Positions 50,663 to 58,589 of a stretch of DNA of 64,000 bases are shown in pieces. Numbering within the stretch: position 1 is the stretch's first letter; every line of letters begins with the position of its first letter. The notes beneath the pieces were generated by a model. The model ran no database searches. It worked only from the letters and a program-made list of their open reading frames with translations, and was not told the DNA's origin. The stretch comes from an archaeon. GTDB lineage: Archaea; Thermoproteota; Nitrososphaeria; Nitrososphaerales; Gagatemarchaeaceae. The DNA is taken from assembly GCA_021786575.1 (NCBI GenBank), contig JAJYMY010000002.1, forward strand, positions 372,001-436,000. Reading direction: 5' to 3'. The position numbers were made by a program, and so were the translations under genes.

Positions 50663-51690
50663 CCGACGCGCTGAGGGTATCTGACCTTTGGGTGGACTAT
50701 CGGACGAAGGGGACGTGGGCGAGCGCCGTCCGCGGGGTAGACCTAACGGTGGGGGAGGGCGAGGTGATCGGGGTGGTAGGTGAGAGCGGCTCGGGGAAGA
50801 GCAGCCTCTCTTTGGCTATCATGAAGCTCCTCCCGGCCAACGCAAGGGCGAGGGGGAGGGTCGAGATCCTCGGCAAGGACGTGGTGGGGCTCCCAGCCAA
50901 TGAGGCTCATCGTTACAGGGGGGCCGGGATGACGATGATATTCCAGGAACCCATGACCAGCCTCAACCCAGTCATGCGCGTGTCGAACCAGCTTTCCGAG
51001 GCTGTGACGTCGAGGGGGGAGCACTACAAGCTGGGGGTCTTCCGGGCCGACTCCATCGCGGTCCCGGGCGGCCGCGACCCGAGGTTCGCCATGGGCTCGG
51101 AGAGGTCGGTGCCGCCCTCGAAGGAGGCTGTGGAGGCCCTCCGCCAGGTGAGGATAAGCGACCCTGAGAGGACGGCGTCGAAGTACCCACACGAGCTCTC
51201 GGGAGGGGAGAGGCAGAGGGTAATGATCGCCATGTCGTTCCTACTCCGTCCAAGGGTCCTCGTCGCCGACGAGCCCACAACCGCCCTCGACGTCACCACC
51301 CAGGCCCAGGTCCTTTCGCTCCTCCTGGGCCTCAGCAGGGAAGGCACCTCCATCCTATTCGTCTCGCACGACATCCTGGTCGTAGGTCAGGTTGCGCGGA
51401 GGGTCGCGGTGATGTACGCGGGGGAGGTGGTGGAGCTCGGGCCGACAGAGGCTGTGCTCAAGAACCCGCTCCACCCATACACGAAAGGGCTCATCGGGTC
51501 GATTCCTAGCGGCTTCAAGGGGGAAAGGCGCATAGAGCAGATCCCTGGGTCCCCCCCTGACATCTTGAGGCTCCCGTCGGGGTGCAGGTTCAATCCCCGC
51601 TGCAAGTTCGCGATGGAAAGATGCAGGTCCGAAGAGACCTCCCTGAAGGAGATGGAGAAAGACCACTTTGTCGCCTGCCACCTCTACTGA
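50659..51690 (+). CDS. ABC transporter ATPase, DppD type
   Basis: ATG 50659 gives 343 residues. Walker A is GESGSGKSSL, the Q-loop FQEPMTSLNPVM, the signature LSGGERQRVMIAMS, Walker B VLVADEPTTALD and the switch His in FVSHDI. The C-terminal oligopeptide-type extension with Cys residues (GCRFNPRCKFAMERC) is typical of Opp/Dpp ATPases and may bind an Fe-S cluster. It works as a heterodimer with the DppF-type ATPase. Confidence 0.92.
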   Translation: MTDALRVSDLWVDYRTKGTWASAVRGVDLTVGEGEVIGVVGESGSGKSSLSLAIMKLLPANARARGRVEILGKDVVGLPANEAHRYRGAGMTMIFQEPMTSLNPVMRVSNQLSEAVTSRGEHYKLGVFRADSIAVPGGRDPRFAMGSERSVPPSKEAVEALRQVRISDPERTASKYPHELSGGERQRVMIAMSFLLRPRVLVADEPTTALDVTTQAQVLSLLLGLSREGTSILFVSHDILVVGQVARRVAVMYAGEVVELGPTEAVLKNPLHPYTKGLIGSIPSGFKGERRIEQIPGSPPDILRLPSGCRFNPRCKFAMERCRSEETSLKEMEKDHFVACHLY

Positions 51691-51697
51691 GGACCTG

Positions 51698-52681
51698 GTG
51701 AGCGCGGAGGCGCTCAGCGTCACGTACAAGGTGAGGACGGGGTTCCTCGGGAGCACCCACAGGGTGATCAAGCCTGTCGACTGCGTCGACCTCTCGGTCA
51801 GGAAGGGGGAGGTGATGACAGTGATAGGGGAGTCGGGGAGCGGCAAGTCCACCCTGGGCTTCGCACTCTTGAGACTTGTCAAGCCGAGCGCCGGGCGCGT
51901 CCTCTTCTCCGGGCAGGACATCGGAAAGGCGAAGGGCTCTGACCTGCGGGAGCTCCGGAGGCAGATGCAGATAGTCTTCCAGGACCCATACTCCAGCCTT
52001 GACCCGCGACTGCACGTGAAGGACATCGTGTCAGAGCCGCTGATAGGGTCTGGGATGAAGGACCCAGGCGAAATAGATGATAGGACGAGCCGCGCCATGA
52101 CCATGGTCGGCCTCGACCCATCGGCGAAGTCCAAGTACGTCCATGAGTTCTCCGGCGGACAGAGGCAGCGGATAGGGATAGCCAGGGCGATCGTCGGGGA
52201 CCCCCAATTCGTCGTCCTCGACGAGCCTACCTCCAACCTGGACGTCTCGATTCAAGCCCAGATCCTGAACCTGCTCATGGACCTCCAGTCGAAGTCGGGG
52301 GCTTCATACCTATTCATCAGTCACAACATGGCCGTCTCTCAGTACGTATCCGACCGAGTCGCTGTGATGTACGCGGGGGAGGTGGTGGAGCGCGGGACCT
52401 CAGAGGAGGTGATCGGGGAGCCGATGCACCCGTACACCCAGGACCTGCTCAGCTGCGTCCCGACCATGGACATCTCTAGGAAGGTCACTGATGTGAAGAT
52501 CACGGGCGACCCGCCGAGCTTCGCCGACCTCCCCCGGGGGTGCAGATACAGCAACAGGTGCAAGCGCGCCTTCGACCTCTGCAAGGAGAAGGAGCCTGCG
52601 CTGGCGGCAGCAGGGGGGAGGGAGGTCGCCTGTTTCCTCTACCACAAGGAGGAGAGGGCGGTCGCGCCCCCCGAACGCTAG
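51698..52681 (+). CDS. ABC transporter ATPase, DppF type
   Basis: GTG 51698 was chosen because GAGG lies just before it and the result begins at the usual N-terminal strand (SAEALSVTYKV); a TTG at 51668 would overlap the upstream gene. The protein has about 327 residues. Motifs: GESGSGKSTLGFALL, FQDPYSSLDPR, FSGGQRQRIGIARA, FVVLDEPTSNLD and ISHNMAV, then the Cys-rich oligopeptide tail (CRYSNRCKRAFDLC). It completes the transporter with the four genes upstream. Confidence 0.9.
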   Translation: MSAEALSVTYKVRTGFLGSTHRVIKPVDCVDLSVRKGEVMTVIGESGSGKSTLGFALLRLVKPSAGRVLFSGQDIGKAKGSDLRELRRQMQIVFQDPYSSLDPRLHVKDIVSEPLIGSGMKDPGEIDDRTSRAMTMVGLDPSAKSKYVHEFSGGQRQRIGIARAIVGDPQFVVLDEPTSNLDVSIQAQILNLLMDLQSKSGASYLFISHNMAVSQYVSDRVAVMYAGEVVERGTSEEVIGEPMHPYTQDLLSCVPTMDISRKVTDVKITGDPPSFADLPRGCRYSNRCKRAFDLCKEKEPALAAAGGREVACFLYHKEERAVAPPER

Positions 52682-52962
52682 GCCATCAGCAGGTCTGAGA
52701 CCAGGAGGACAATCAGGGCGAGGTAGCCGACGGCGAGCCATGCAGAACTGGGCTCCCCGCCGGAGCGCTTCGACCTGTACAGGTAAGACATCATGGCGAA
52801 GGCGAGCAGGTCGACGCTGAGGTAGAGGGCGAAGGTGTCGGTAGAGGACTGCGTCAGAGGGTTGAGCAACCAGATCACGCCGATGGAGGTCCCCTGCAGT
52901 GCAATGAGGAAGACCACCTGGAGGGTCAACAAGGTCGCCGCGATCCTCAATTGTCTCTCCAT
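52678..52962 (-). CDS. Small membrane protein in the cytochrome b cluster
   Basis: This 94-residue protein has three predicted helices (IAATLLTLQVVFLIALQG; LYLSVDLLAFAMMSYLY; WLAVGYLALIVLLVSDLLM). It overlaps the end of the cytochrome b gene by 16 bp on the same strand, so it is probably a subunit or assembly factor of that complex. No family was recognised. It also overlaps the DppF-type gene by 4 bp at the 3' end. Confidence 0.6.
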   Translation of the reverse strand: MERQLRIAATLLTLQVVFLIALQGTSIGVIWLLNPLTQSSTDTFALYLSVDLLAFAMMSYLYRSKRSGGEPSSAWLAVGYLALIVLLVSDLLMA

Positions 52963-54422
52963 CCCACTTCGAGGACCTTCACCCTCCGCTTGATGTTCCC
53001 TGTCCTTAGGTCGAGCCTGTAGATGAGGAAGGCGCTCCCGACCAGGTCGAGTGCCAGCAGCACGGCGGAGGCGCCTGCCCCTTCCAGGCCGGCGAGAGAA
53101 GCCCCGCCCACGAGGAGCCCGGCGAGGCTGTTCACGAGCGTCCCGACGGAGAAGGCCCCCAGCGCGACCAGCCCGGTGAACGCGAGCCCGCTTCTCAGCT
53201 CAGACGATGGTATGCTCTTCGCGGGAACCACCGCGAGCTTCCCCTTGGCCTTGGAGTACATCAGCCTGTAGATTAGGACCGAGCCGACAGCCACGAGTAG
53301 CGCCGTCCCCCCGACCACGAGCGCCGCCTGCTCGACGGGGATGATTTTCCCCGGCGTCACCAGCCCCCAATATGAGAGTACCACGACCTCGGTCACGAAG
53401 ATGGCTCCCAGGGTGGTGTAGATCGGCCTCTTGGAGATCTCTCTGTTCTCGCCCCGGTCGATGAACGGGAGGATGACCAGGAGGACGAAGATGGCGGACA
53501 CCACGGTGAGGGCCATCGCGAGCCCCGTGGAGCCCTCGAATATGCTGAACTTCAGCACCTGATAGACCCAGAGGAAGTACCAGTCGGGCTGGGGGATGAA
53601 CTGCGATGCCGCGGCGGGCGTGTATTGAGGCGGGAGGTTGAGCGGGAACAGGGCGGATATGAGCAACATCCCGGCGCCGAAGAGAAGGGACAGCTCGAAG
53701 AGGTACATCGTGACGTCGGGGAAGATGGGGGAGAGCTTCGGTTTGCGTTCCGCGGGGGGTCCGCTCGTGGGGTCGGCGACCCCATGAGCTTCGAGCATGT
53801 ACATCTTCGCCACCAGGAGTATCAGGAGGGCGGCAGGGAGGAGCATGACGTGGAGGTCGAAGAACCTGAGGAGCTCTGCCGAGTCTCCCCCGTTGCCTAC
53901 TATCAGGAAAGTGAGGAGGGACGAGATAGGCTGCGGGAGCGCTGTGACCATCCCTATCCCGACGTCGGTAGCGGACTTCGAGACGACCGTCCACGGCAGG
54001 AGGTATCCCGTGAACCCGAACGCAAGGGTGACGAATCCCATCAGCATCCCTATGATCCACATGGCTTCCCTAGGCTTCTTATGGACAGACACGAAGTAAC
54101 CTCTCATCATGTGCATGAACGCGAGCATGATCATCGCGTAGGCCGTGTAGAGGTGGATGGTCTCCAGGAACCTGCCGTTGTACACGCTCTGGAATATGTA
54201 CTGGGTGGTCGAGTACGCCTCGGTCGGGCTCGGGACGTAGTATAGCATCATGATCGCCCCTGTCACCCCTTGTATGACGAAGGCTACCACCGCCAGGGCG
54301 CCCAGCCAATAGAACGGGTTCAAGGCGTAGCCCGGCACCGGGCGGAGCAGGGGGTAGCTCAGGCCGAACCTGGAGTCGAACCATCCCGCCAGCCGCTGCA
54401 GTGGACCAGTCTTCTCTGTCAT
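52947..54422 (-). CDS. Cytochrome b of a Rieske/cytochrome b complex (fused b6/subunit IV type)
   Basis: ATG 54422 gives 491 residues (GTG 54431 is an alternative), with the b6-like part, the subunit IV part and about three extra C-terminal helices. The first heme-ligand pair is intact (IHLYTAYAMIMLAFMHMMRG, His-x13-His). In the second pair the first His is present (FFDLHVMLL), but the position of its partner holds Lys (LVAKMYM). The quinol-site motif is PDWY rather than PEWY, as in menaquinol-oxidising relatives. It should oxidise menaquinol and pass electrons to the Rieske protein encoded 13 nt upstream. Confidence 0.9.
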   Translation of the reverse strand: MTEKTGPLQRLAGWFDSRFGLSYPLLRPVPGYALNPFYWLGALAVVAFVIQGVTGAIMMLYYVPSPTEAYSTTQYIFQSVYNGRFLETIHLYTAYAMIMLAFMHMMRGYFVSVHKKPREAMWIIGMLMGFVTLAFGFTGYLLPWTVVSKSATDVGIGMVTALPQPISSLLTFLIVGNGGDSAELLRFFDLHVMLLPAALLILLVAKMYMLEAHGVADPTSGPPAERKPKLSPIFPDVTMYLFELSLLFGAGMLLISALFPLNLPPQYTPAAASQFIPQPDWYFLWVYQVLKFSIFEGSTGLAMALTVVSAIFVLLVILPFIDRGENREISKRPIYTTLGAIFVTEVVVLSYWGLVTPGKIIPVEQAALVVGGTALLVAVGSVLIYRLMYSKAKGKLAVVPAKSIPSSELRSGLAFTGLVALGAFSVGTLVNSLAGLLVGGASLAGLEGAGASAVLLALDLVGSAFLIYRLDLRTGNIKRRVKVLEVGWRDN

Positions 54423-54435
54423 GCCACGCACCTTG

Positions 54436-55083
54436 CTAGGTAGAAGTGACCAGGGTCCCGCCCTGGAGGTCGTCGCTCACGTCGGTGGACCCGGTGTCGT
54501 GGCCGAATATCGTGGGGGGGCCCATGCCGACGGCGTAGATGTCTCCCGACGAATCGGTCTCGAGCTGTACCTGGGGGGCCGGCCTCGGCGCGGGCCCACC
54601 GATCACCTTTCCCGCCTCGAGCAGGTCGTAGACGCTCCCGTGGCATGGGCAGTATCCTACCGGGCTCGGCGCGACGAATGAAGGGTTTACGGTGGGGGAC
54701 TTGCCTTGGGCGACGAAACCCCATATGCACCCAAGGTGCTGGCAGATCTGGCTGAACGCGACTATGTCCCCGTCAGGACCGACCCCGCCTTCGGCCTTCT
54801 GGCCCAGCTTCACGAGCAGGTTTGGCTCGTTGGTGAGCGGGTAGTCGAAGATTACAGCGACCCCGGTGGAAAGCTCCGACACGCTTGAAACCTTGACGCG
54901 CGGAAACTCTGTCGGCGTCCCCGAACTCGTCGGGACAGCGGGGACCACGACCGACTTCATCACGGACGCGATCCCTGCCAGTGCAAGGGCGCCGGAGATT
55001 GCGGCCGCTATCTTAAGGAACTCCCGCTTCGACTTATCCCCTTCCTCCTCGCCGCGGAGGCGTCCGGATTGATCAGCGCTCAC
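54436..55083 (-). CDS. Rieske iron-sulfur protein
   Basis: This 215-residue protein starts with a Tat-type signal or anchor (KSKREFLKIAAAISGALALAG) and has the [2Fe-2S] ligands CQHLGC and CPCHGS with a long insertion between them. It takes electrons from quinol at the cytochrome b subunit and passes them to the cupredoxin encoded upstream. The signal has Lys-Arg rather than Arg-Arg, which is acceptable for Rieske proteins. Confidence 0.92.
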   Translation of the reverse strand: MSADQSGRLRGEEEGDKSKREFLKIAAAISGALALAGIASVMKSVVVPAVPTSSGTPTEFPRVKVSSVSELSTGVAVIFDYPLTNEPNLLVKLGQKAEGGVGPDGDIVAFSQICQHLGCIWGFVAQGKSPTVNPSFVAPSPVGYCPCHGSVYDLLEAGKVIGGPAPRPAPQVQLETDSSGDIYAVGMGPPTIFGHDTGSTDVSDDLQGGTLVTST

Positions 55084-55125
55084 TGGGTCTAGACCACCGC
55101 TCCCAGGGAGTGCACCGTCAATATT

Positions 55126-55812
55126 TCAGCTCGCCACCAGCGAACCGGTCATCCACCCTGGGGTCGACATCGCGCCTAGGGTCCCGTCAGGGCCGAAGCC
55201 GCAACGGGTCTCGCAGAACCAGAAGTAGGTCCCGGCGGCACCTACCTTGAAGTAGGCGACCACAGTCGAGCTGATTGGCACTGGTATGTTGAGGTTGAGC
55301 GCGGGGACTGTGAACGTGTGTGCGACATCTGAGAGAGGGACCGACGTCACGTTCTCTCCGCCGTTCAACACTATACCGGCCGACCCTTCGCTGGAGTTGA
55401 CGAAGTCGTTGGAGGCCACGTAGATGCTGTTCCCCGTGGTCCCCGACACGACGTTGTTGGTGGGTATCACCATGGACGCGTTACCGTCATCGTAGCTCAC
55501 TATCACCAGCTTGATCAGGCGATTCGCGGGGAGGGTGATATTCGCCGCGGACTGGAGCCCGTTCGCCCCCAGCACGTAGTACGCAGGCTGGTCCCCGACC
55601 GTGGCGTTGAACATGTTGTTCGTAGTCAAGACCAGAGTCACGACGTAGGGGGCGGCAGAGGTTGAGTTGCCGTTCGGGGTGACCGTGGTGGTCGATACTT
55701 CCTTCGACCCCACCCCCCCTACCGCGAGCGCGGCTCCGAAGCCGGATATGATCAGAGCCACCGCAAGAACCGCGACGGTGAACCCACCTATTAGGGTAGT
55801 CCGCGTGCTCAA
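55126..55812 (-). CDS. Cupredoxin-type electron carrier with CuA-like Cys pair
   Basis: This 228-residue protein has one N-terminal membrane anchor (about 7-32) and a Ser/Thr-rich linker, then a cupredoxin fold. Possible copper ligands: His in VAHTFTVP, Cys-x3-Cys in CETRCGFG and Met in LGAM. The Cys pair and its Glu spacing recall the CuA motif of cytochrome oxidase subunit II, but the second His of CuA is missing, so the site may be mononuclear or altered. TTG 55812, with a TTATATC box about 28 nt upstream. It starts the Rieske/cytochrome b operon. Confidence 0.78.
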   Translation of the reverse strand: MSTRTTLIGGFTVAVLAVALIISGFGAALAVGGVGSKEVSTTTVTPNGNSTSAAPYVVTLVLTTNNMFNATVGDQPAYYVLGANGLQSAANITLPANRLIKLVIVSYDDGNASMVIPTNNVVSGTTGNSIYVASNDFVNSSEGSAGIVLNGGENVTSVPLSDVAHTFTVPALNLNIPVPISSTVVAYFKVGAAGTYFWFCETRCGFGPDGTLGAMSTPGWMTGSLVAS

Positions 55813-55926
55813 TTGACTAAAACCAAGCTACTGGCGAGATATAAGGAATCAGCTCGATTCTCAGGATTGAAAACGCTGCCCGGTCTTAAATATCGAAATC
55901 CTTGGAGCGTCTTCGGGGGTCAGCGT

Positions 55927-56709
55927 TTGGGTCCGACAGACCGGGCTTCGTCATCCCTGCAGGGGAAAATCGCGATAGTCAGCGGAGCTGGATCGGGGGT
56001 CGGGAGGGCCATGGCGAAGATGCTCGCGGACAACGGGTGCAACGTCGTGGCCGTCGACGTGATACCAGCGAGGGTCAGCGGAGTGGTGGAAGAGATCGTA
56101 GGCGGAGGGAAGAAAGCCTCTGGCATGGTGCTCGATCTATCGGTAGGGGGCGATGTCGATAAGATGATAGAAGGGACGCTGCGCTCCTTCGGGCGGATCG
56201 ACATCCTGTGCAATAACGCCGGAATCATGGACGGGGCGAGGCCAGTTGTGGATACCCCTGATGATGTGTGGGACCGAGTCATGTCAGTCAACTTGGTTGC
56301 GCCGTTCAGGGCGAGCCGAAGGGCGATTCCGTCGATGATCGAGCATGGAGGAGGGGTCATATTGAACACCGCTTCCCTCGCCGGGGTGTTCGGCGCCAGG
56401 GCCGGGGCCGCTTACACGGTCTCCAAACACGGACTCATCGGCCTGACCAAGAACATAGCGGCTTCATATGGGAAAGATGGAATCAGGTGCAACGCCATCG
56501 TCTTGGGTGCGGTGCAGACCGCGATAGGCGTGGGAAGCGCTGACCCCAATCCGAGAGGGATGGAGAACCTGAACAAGACAATGGCCACGCTCCCGAGGGT
56601 CGGGGACCCGGCCGAAGTCGCGAGCGTGGCTCTTTTCTTGGTCTCGCAGGAATCGAGGTACCTGAACGGGTCCTGCGTGGTCGCGGACGCAGGCTGGGGC
56701 GCCTATTAG
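55927..56709 (+). CDS. Short-chain dehydrogenase/reductase
   Basis: TTG 55927 gives 260 residues, the normal SDR length; a TTAAATATC box near 55884-55892 is suitably placed. The frame stays open to 55813, but that extension contains the promoter. Motifs: AIVSGAGSGVGRAMAKML (NAD(P)-binding TGxxxGxG type), ILCNNAGIMDG, active-site Ser in LNTASLAGVFG and the YTVSKHGLIGLTK Tyr/Lys pair. The substrate is unknown. It is the last intact chromosomal-type gene before the accessory region. Confidence 0.85.
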   Translation: MGPTDRASSSLQGKIAIVSGAGSGVGRAMAKMLADNGCNVVAVDVIPARVSGVVEEIVGGGKKASGMVLDLSVGGDVDKMIEGTLRSFGRIDILCNNAGIMDGARPVVDTPDDVWDRVMSVNLVAPFRASRRAIPSMIEHGGGVILNTASLAGVFGARAGAAYTVSKHGLIGLTKNIAASYGKDGIRCNAIVLGAVQTAIGVGSADPNPRGMENLNKTMATLPRVGDPAEVASVALFLVSQESRYLNGSCVVADAGWGAY

Positions 56710-56890
56710 GTCCCAATCAGGGCTGGACTGCCCTAAGAATCGGGGCAGGGGCCCTGGCTCGTATTGGCTCAGACCTCAATCGGCCCCGTTTCTCTCGCAG
56801 ACCCAATGCCTTGCTTTCGAGGATTATTGGCAACTCTGGAGGCGCGTCGACCGGCCAAGCCTTAATGTCGATAGTTCATAGTCTGTAGAT

Positions 56891-57091
56891 ATGCCCGCCA
56901 CGGTGGAAGTGAAGAGAAACACAGCGAAGATCTTGGAGGAACTCAAGAAGAAATACCATGCAAGGAGCATGGACGAGACTCTACGGCATCTCATCAATAA
57001 GGCCGATAACATCCCAGAGACCATGTTCGGCGCACATCCAAAGATGACGCCATTCAGTCCAAAGGACGAAAGTGAGTTCCATGAGTTATGA
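56891..57091 (+). CDS. VapB-like antitoxin
   Basis: This 66-residue protein (ATVEVKRNTAKILEELKKKYHARSMDETLRHLI) has the ribbon-helix-helix-like opening and basic helices of archaeal VapB antitoxins, with an acidic tail. A TTAATG TATA-like sequence near 56860 lies about 28 nt upstream of ATG 56891. It overlaps the toxin gene by 11 bp, as is usual for VapBC pairs. Its GC content is visibly lower than its neighbours. Confidence 0.7.
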   Translation: MPATVEVKRNTAKILEELKKKYHARSMDETLRHLINKADNIPETMFGAHPKMTPFSPKDESEFHEL

Positions 57092-57467
57092 ATATGTGAT
57101 AGATTCCTATGCCTGGATTGAATATTTCAGAGGAACTGAATCGGGAAGGAGAGCTCGCCGGTCCGTGGAGAGCGAAACTGCAGCCACTTCGGCTGTGAGC
57201 CTCGCGGAAACGAAGGAAGAGTATCTGAGGGAAAAGTGGCAAGATCGGAAGGAGGATATCGCGTTCATAACGTCAAAGACCTCGGTAGCAAACGTAGACC
57301 GGGAGACTGCGCTGCTTGCGAGCGCGCTAAACTATGAACGGAAGGCAAAAGTCAAGAATTAGGGAATGGCAGACTCAATCATTCTGGCAACAGCCAGGGT
57401 CGTGTCGGCAAAGGTGGTAACAGGCGACAGCCACTTCGAAGGACTCCCTGAAGTTATCATTGTGTAA
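57081..57467 (+). pseudogene. VapC-like PIN-domain toxin interrupted by an in-frame TAG
   Basis: ATG 57081 opens a PIN domain (YEYVIDSYAWIEYF, then AVSLAETKEEYL with the conserved Glu). It stops at TAG 57360-57362 after 93 residues. The same frame continues for 35 more codons (GMADSIILATARVVSAKVVTGDSHFEGLPEVIIV) to TAA 57465-57467 and supplies the missing metal-binding Asp residues. Relatives usually have Trp at the TAG position (NWxxAD), so a single TGG to TAG change would explain it. The truncated toxin lacks key acids and is probably inactive. Confidence 0.75.
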
Positions 57468-57488
57468 GTTGCACTCAACTCGTCGGAA

Positions 57489-57500
57489 GGCCCGGTGGGA
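57489..57500. repeat. 12-bp direct copy of the tRNA-Arg 3' region (possible decayed att site)
   Basis: GGCCCGGTGGGA is identical, in the same orientation, to 63182-63193 in the 3' part of the tRNA gene. The next bases (GTCTCAGCCC) still resemble the T-arm. It could mark the far end of an integrated element; the short length leaves doubt. Confidence 0.35.
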
Positions 57501-57557
57501 GTCTCAGCCCGAGCAGGTCCTTTCCTCTTCCGCGTTCAAGCCTACTACAGCAGGCGG

Positions 57558-58033
57558 TCATAGTCTGGTTCGCATTTCATGCGTATCGGTAAAGCCCAGT
57601 TTCGAATAGACACGGCGCCCTTGCTCTGATGCATGTAGCAACAGTGTCGGATATCCATGACCCTTCGACCATTTCATGGCCTCCTTGATGATTGCGGTCG
57701 CGACCCCGTTGTTACGATAGGCAGGAATAGTGTACATTGACAGAAGGTATGCATACATTCGTAGTGGTCTTAGGAGACGGGGTTCGGGGTCGCTTCTCTA
57801 AGCCACACGCAGCCGCTTCCAGCTAGGTCGCCGTCAACATATGCTAGGAACCCCACGAACCGCCGTCTTCTTGACATTTCGGCCAAGAGTCTTCCATAGG
57901 CCCTGTCGCCGTTTCTATGCTCGACGTCCGTTCTATGACGCATTTCTTCATGCAAAGCACTGCGATGCCTTCTCAGAGTGTCGAAGTCTCGCATGGAGGC
58001 CCGATTCACAATCACGCGTTTTGCTTTTTTCAA
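57558..58033 (-). pseudogene. GNAT-family N-acetyltransferase, frameshifted
   Basis: Two minus-strand frames together make one GNAT protein. The first (TTG 58033 downwards: KRVIVNRASMRDFDTLRRHRS, FVGFLAYVDGDLAGSGCVWL) ends at a TAA near 57770. The second resumes in another frame with the acetyl-CoA-binding part (YLLSMYTIPAYRNNGVATAIIKEAM, TLLLHASEQGRRVYSKLGF). A single-base change near 57770-57780 would join them. Its substrate cannot be told. It lies in the low-GC accessory region with other damaged genes. Confidence 0.75.
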
Positions 58034-58325
58034 ACTAATGTCGCCAATTCCTCCGCGTTGGTGTCTCCTTTGTCCTCTTCGTTCTCCGTCGCAGGAGCTC
58101 TTGACTGCCTCCTGAACCGCATCCCTTTCGAGGTTAAGTTCTCTAGCGGGCCCTGTGGGTTCAGGCACCTTTTTGTGTCAGGCCCCCTTCCCATTCGCCT
58201 GTCCCTTAGTCATTGCATCCAATGATATTCCAGCTTGGTATCAATGCACCACTCTGCGACTCTGCGTCCCAACTCTTTGCGGTAGTCAAGAACGCCAAGA
58301 TGATGGCGCTGGGAAGTGGCTTAAC

Positions 58326-58376
58326 GAGGAGTCATGCGGTCGGAAGGGATTCGCACGGATACCCGTGTGACTCCTC
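58326..58376. ncRNA. Strong hairpin, possible structured RNA or terminator-like element
   Basis: GAGGAGTCA (58326-58334) pairs perfectly with TGACTCCTC (58368-58376). The stem can extend by G-T and G-C pairs (TGCGG with CCCGTG), giving about 14 pairs around a loop of roughly 22 nt. There is no U-tract after it. It may be part of a small RNA, or a site within the mobile element. Confidence 0.35.
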
Positions 58377-58432
58377 TTCTTGGTTCGACACGGATTTCGG
58401 GCTCCGGTGACTTCTCTGGAGTCCGGTGCGTG

Positions 58433-58448
58433 ACGAATTTATATTCGT
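58433..58448. promoter_or_regulatory. 16-bp palindrome containing a TATA box
   Basis: ACGAAT, TTAT, ATTCGT is a near-symmetric element around TTTATATT, about 140 nt before the ATG of the large surface protein. If it is the promoter, the mRNA would have a long leader, unlike most genes in this window. Confidence 0.4.
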
Positions 58449-58589
58449 GAGGCTTCGCAAGTGTGGTATCATGTTATGTGGCGGACCGACAGAAGACCAC
58501 ACGATAACAATTCCCCATCGTCATGCGACAGTATTCCATCCCCAGGTTCGTCACTCGACCGCAATACGTGCATACCGCGCTAAATTGTC

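Larger units (their letters stand above)
58034..58589. other. 556-nt non-coding region upstream of the large surface protein
   Basis: No convincing gene was seen on either strand. It contains a strong hairpin (58326-58376) and a palindromic TATA-like element (58433-58448). Local GC is lower than the window average. Confidence 0.5.

Noticed and set aside
57360-57362. UAG read as pyrrolysine in VapC
   Set aside because: No pylT/pylS-type sequence is in the window, the organism shows no methylamine genes here, and a TGG to TAG mutation is simpler.
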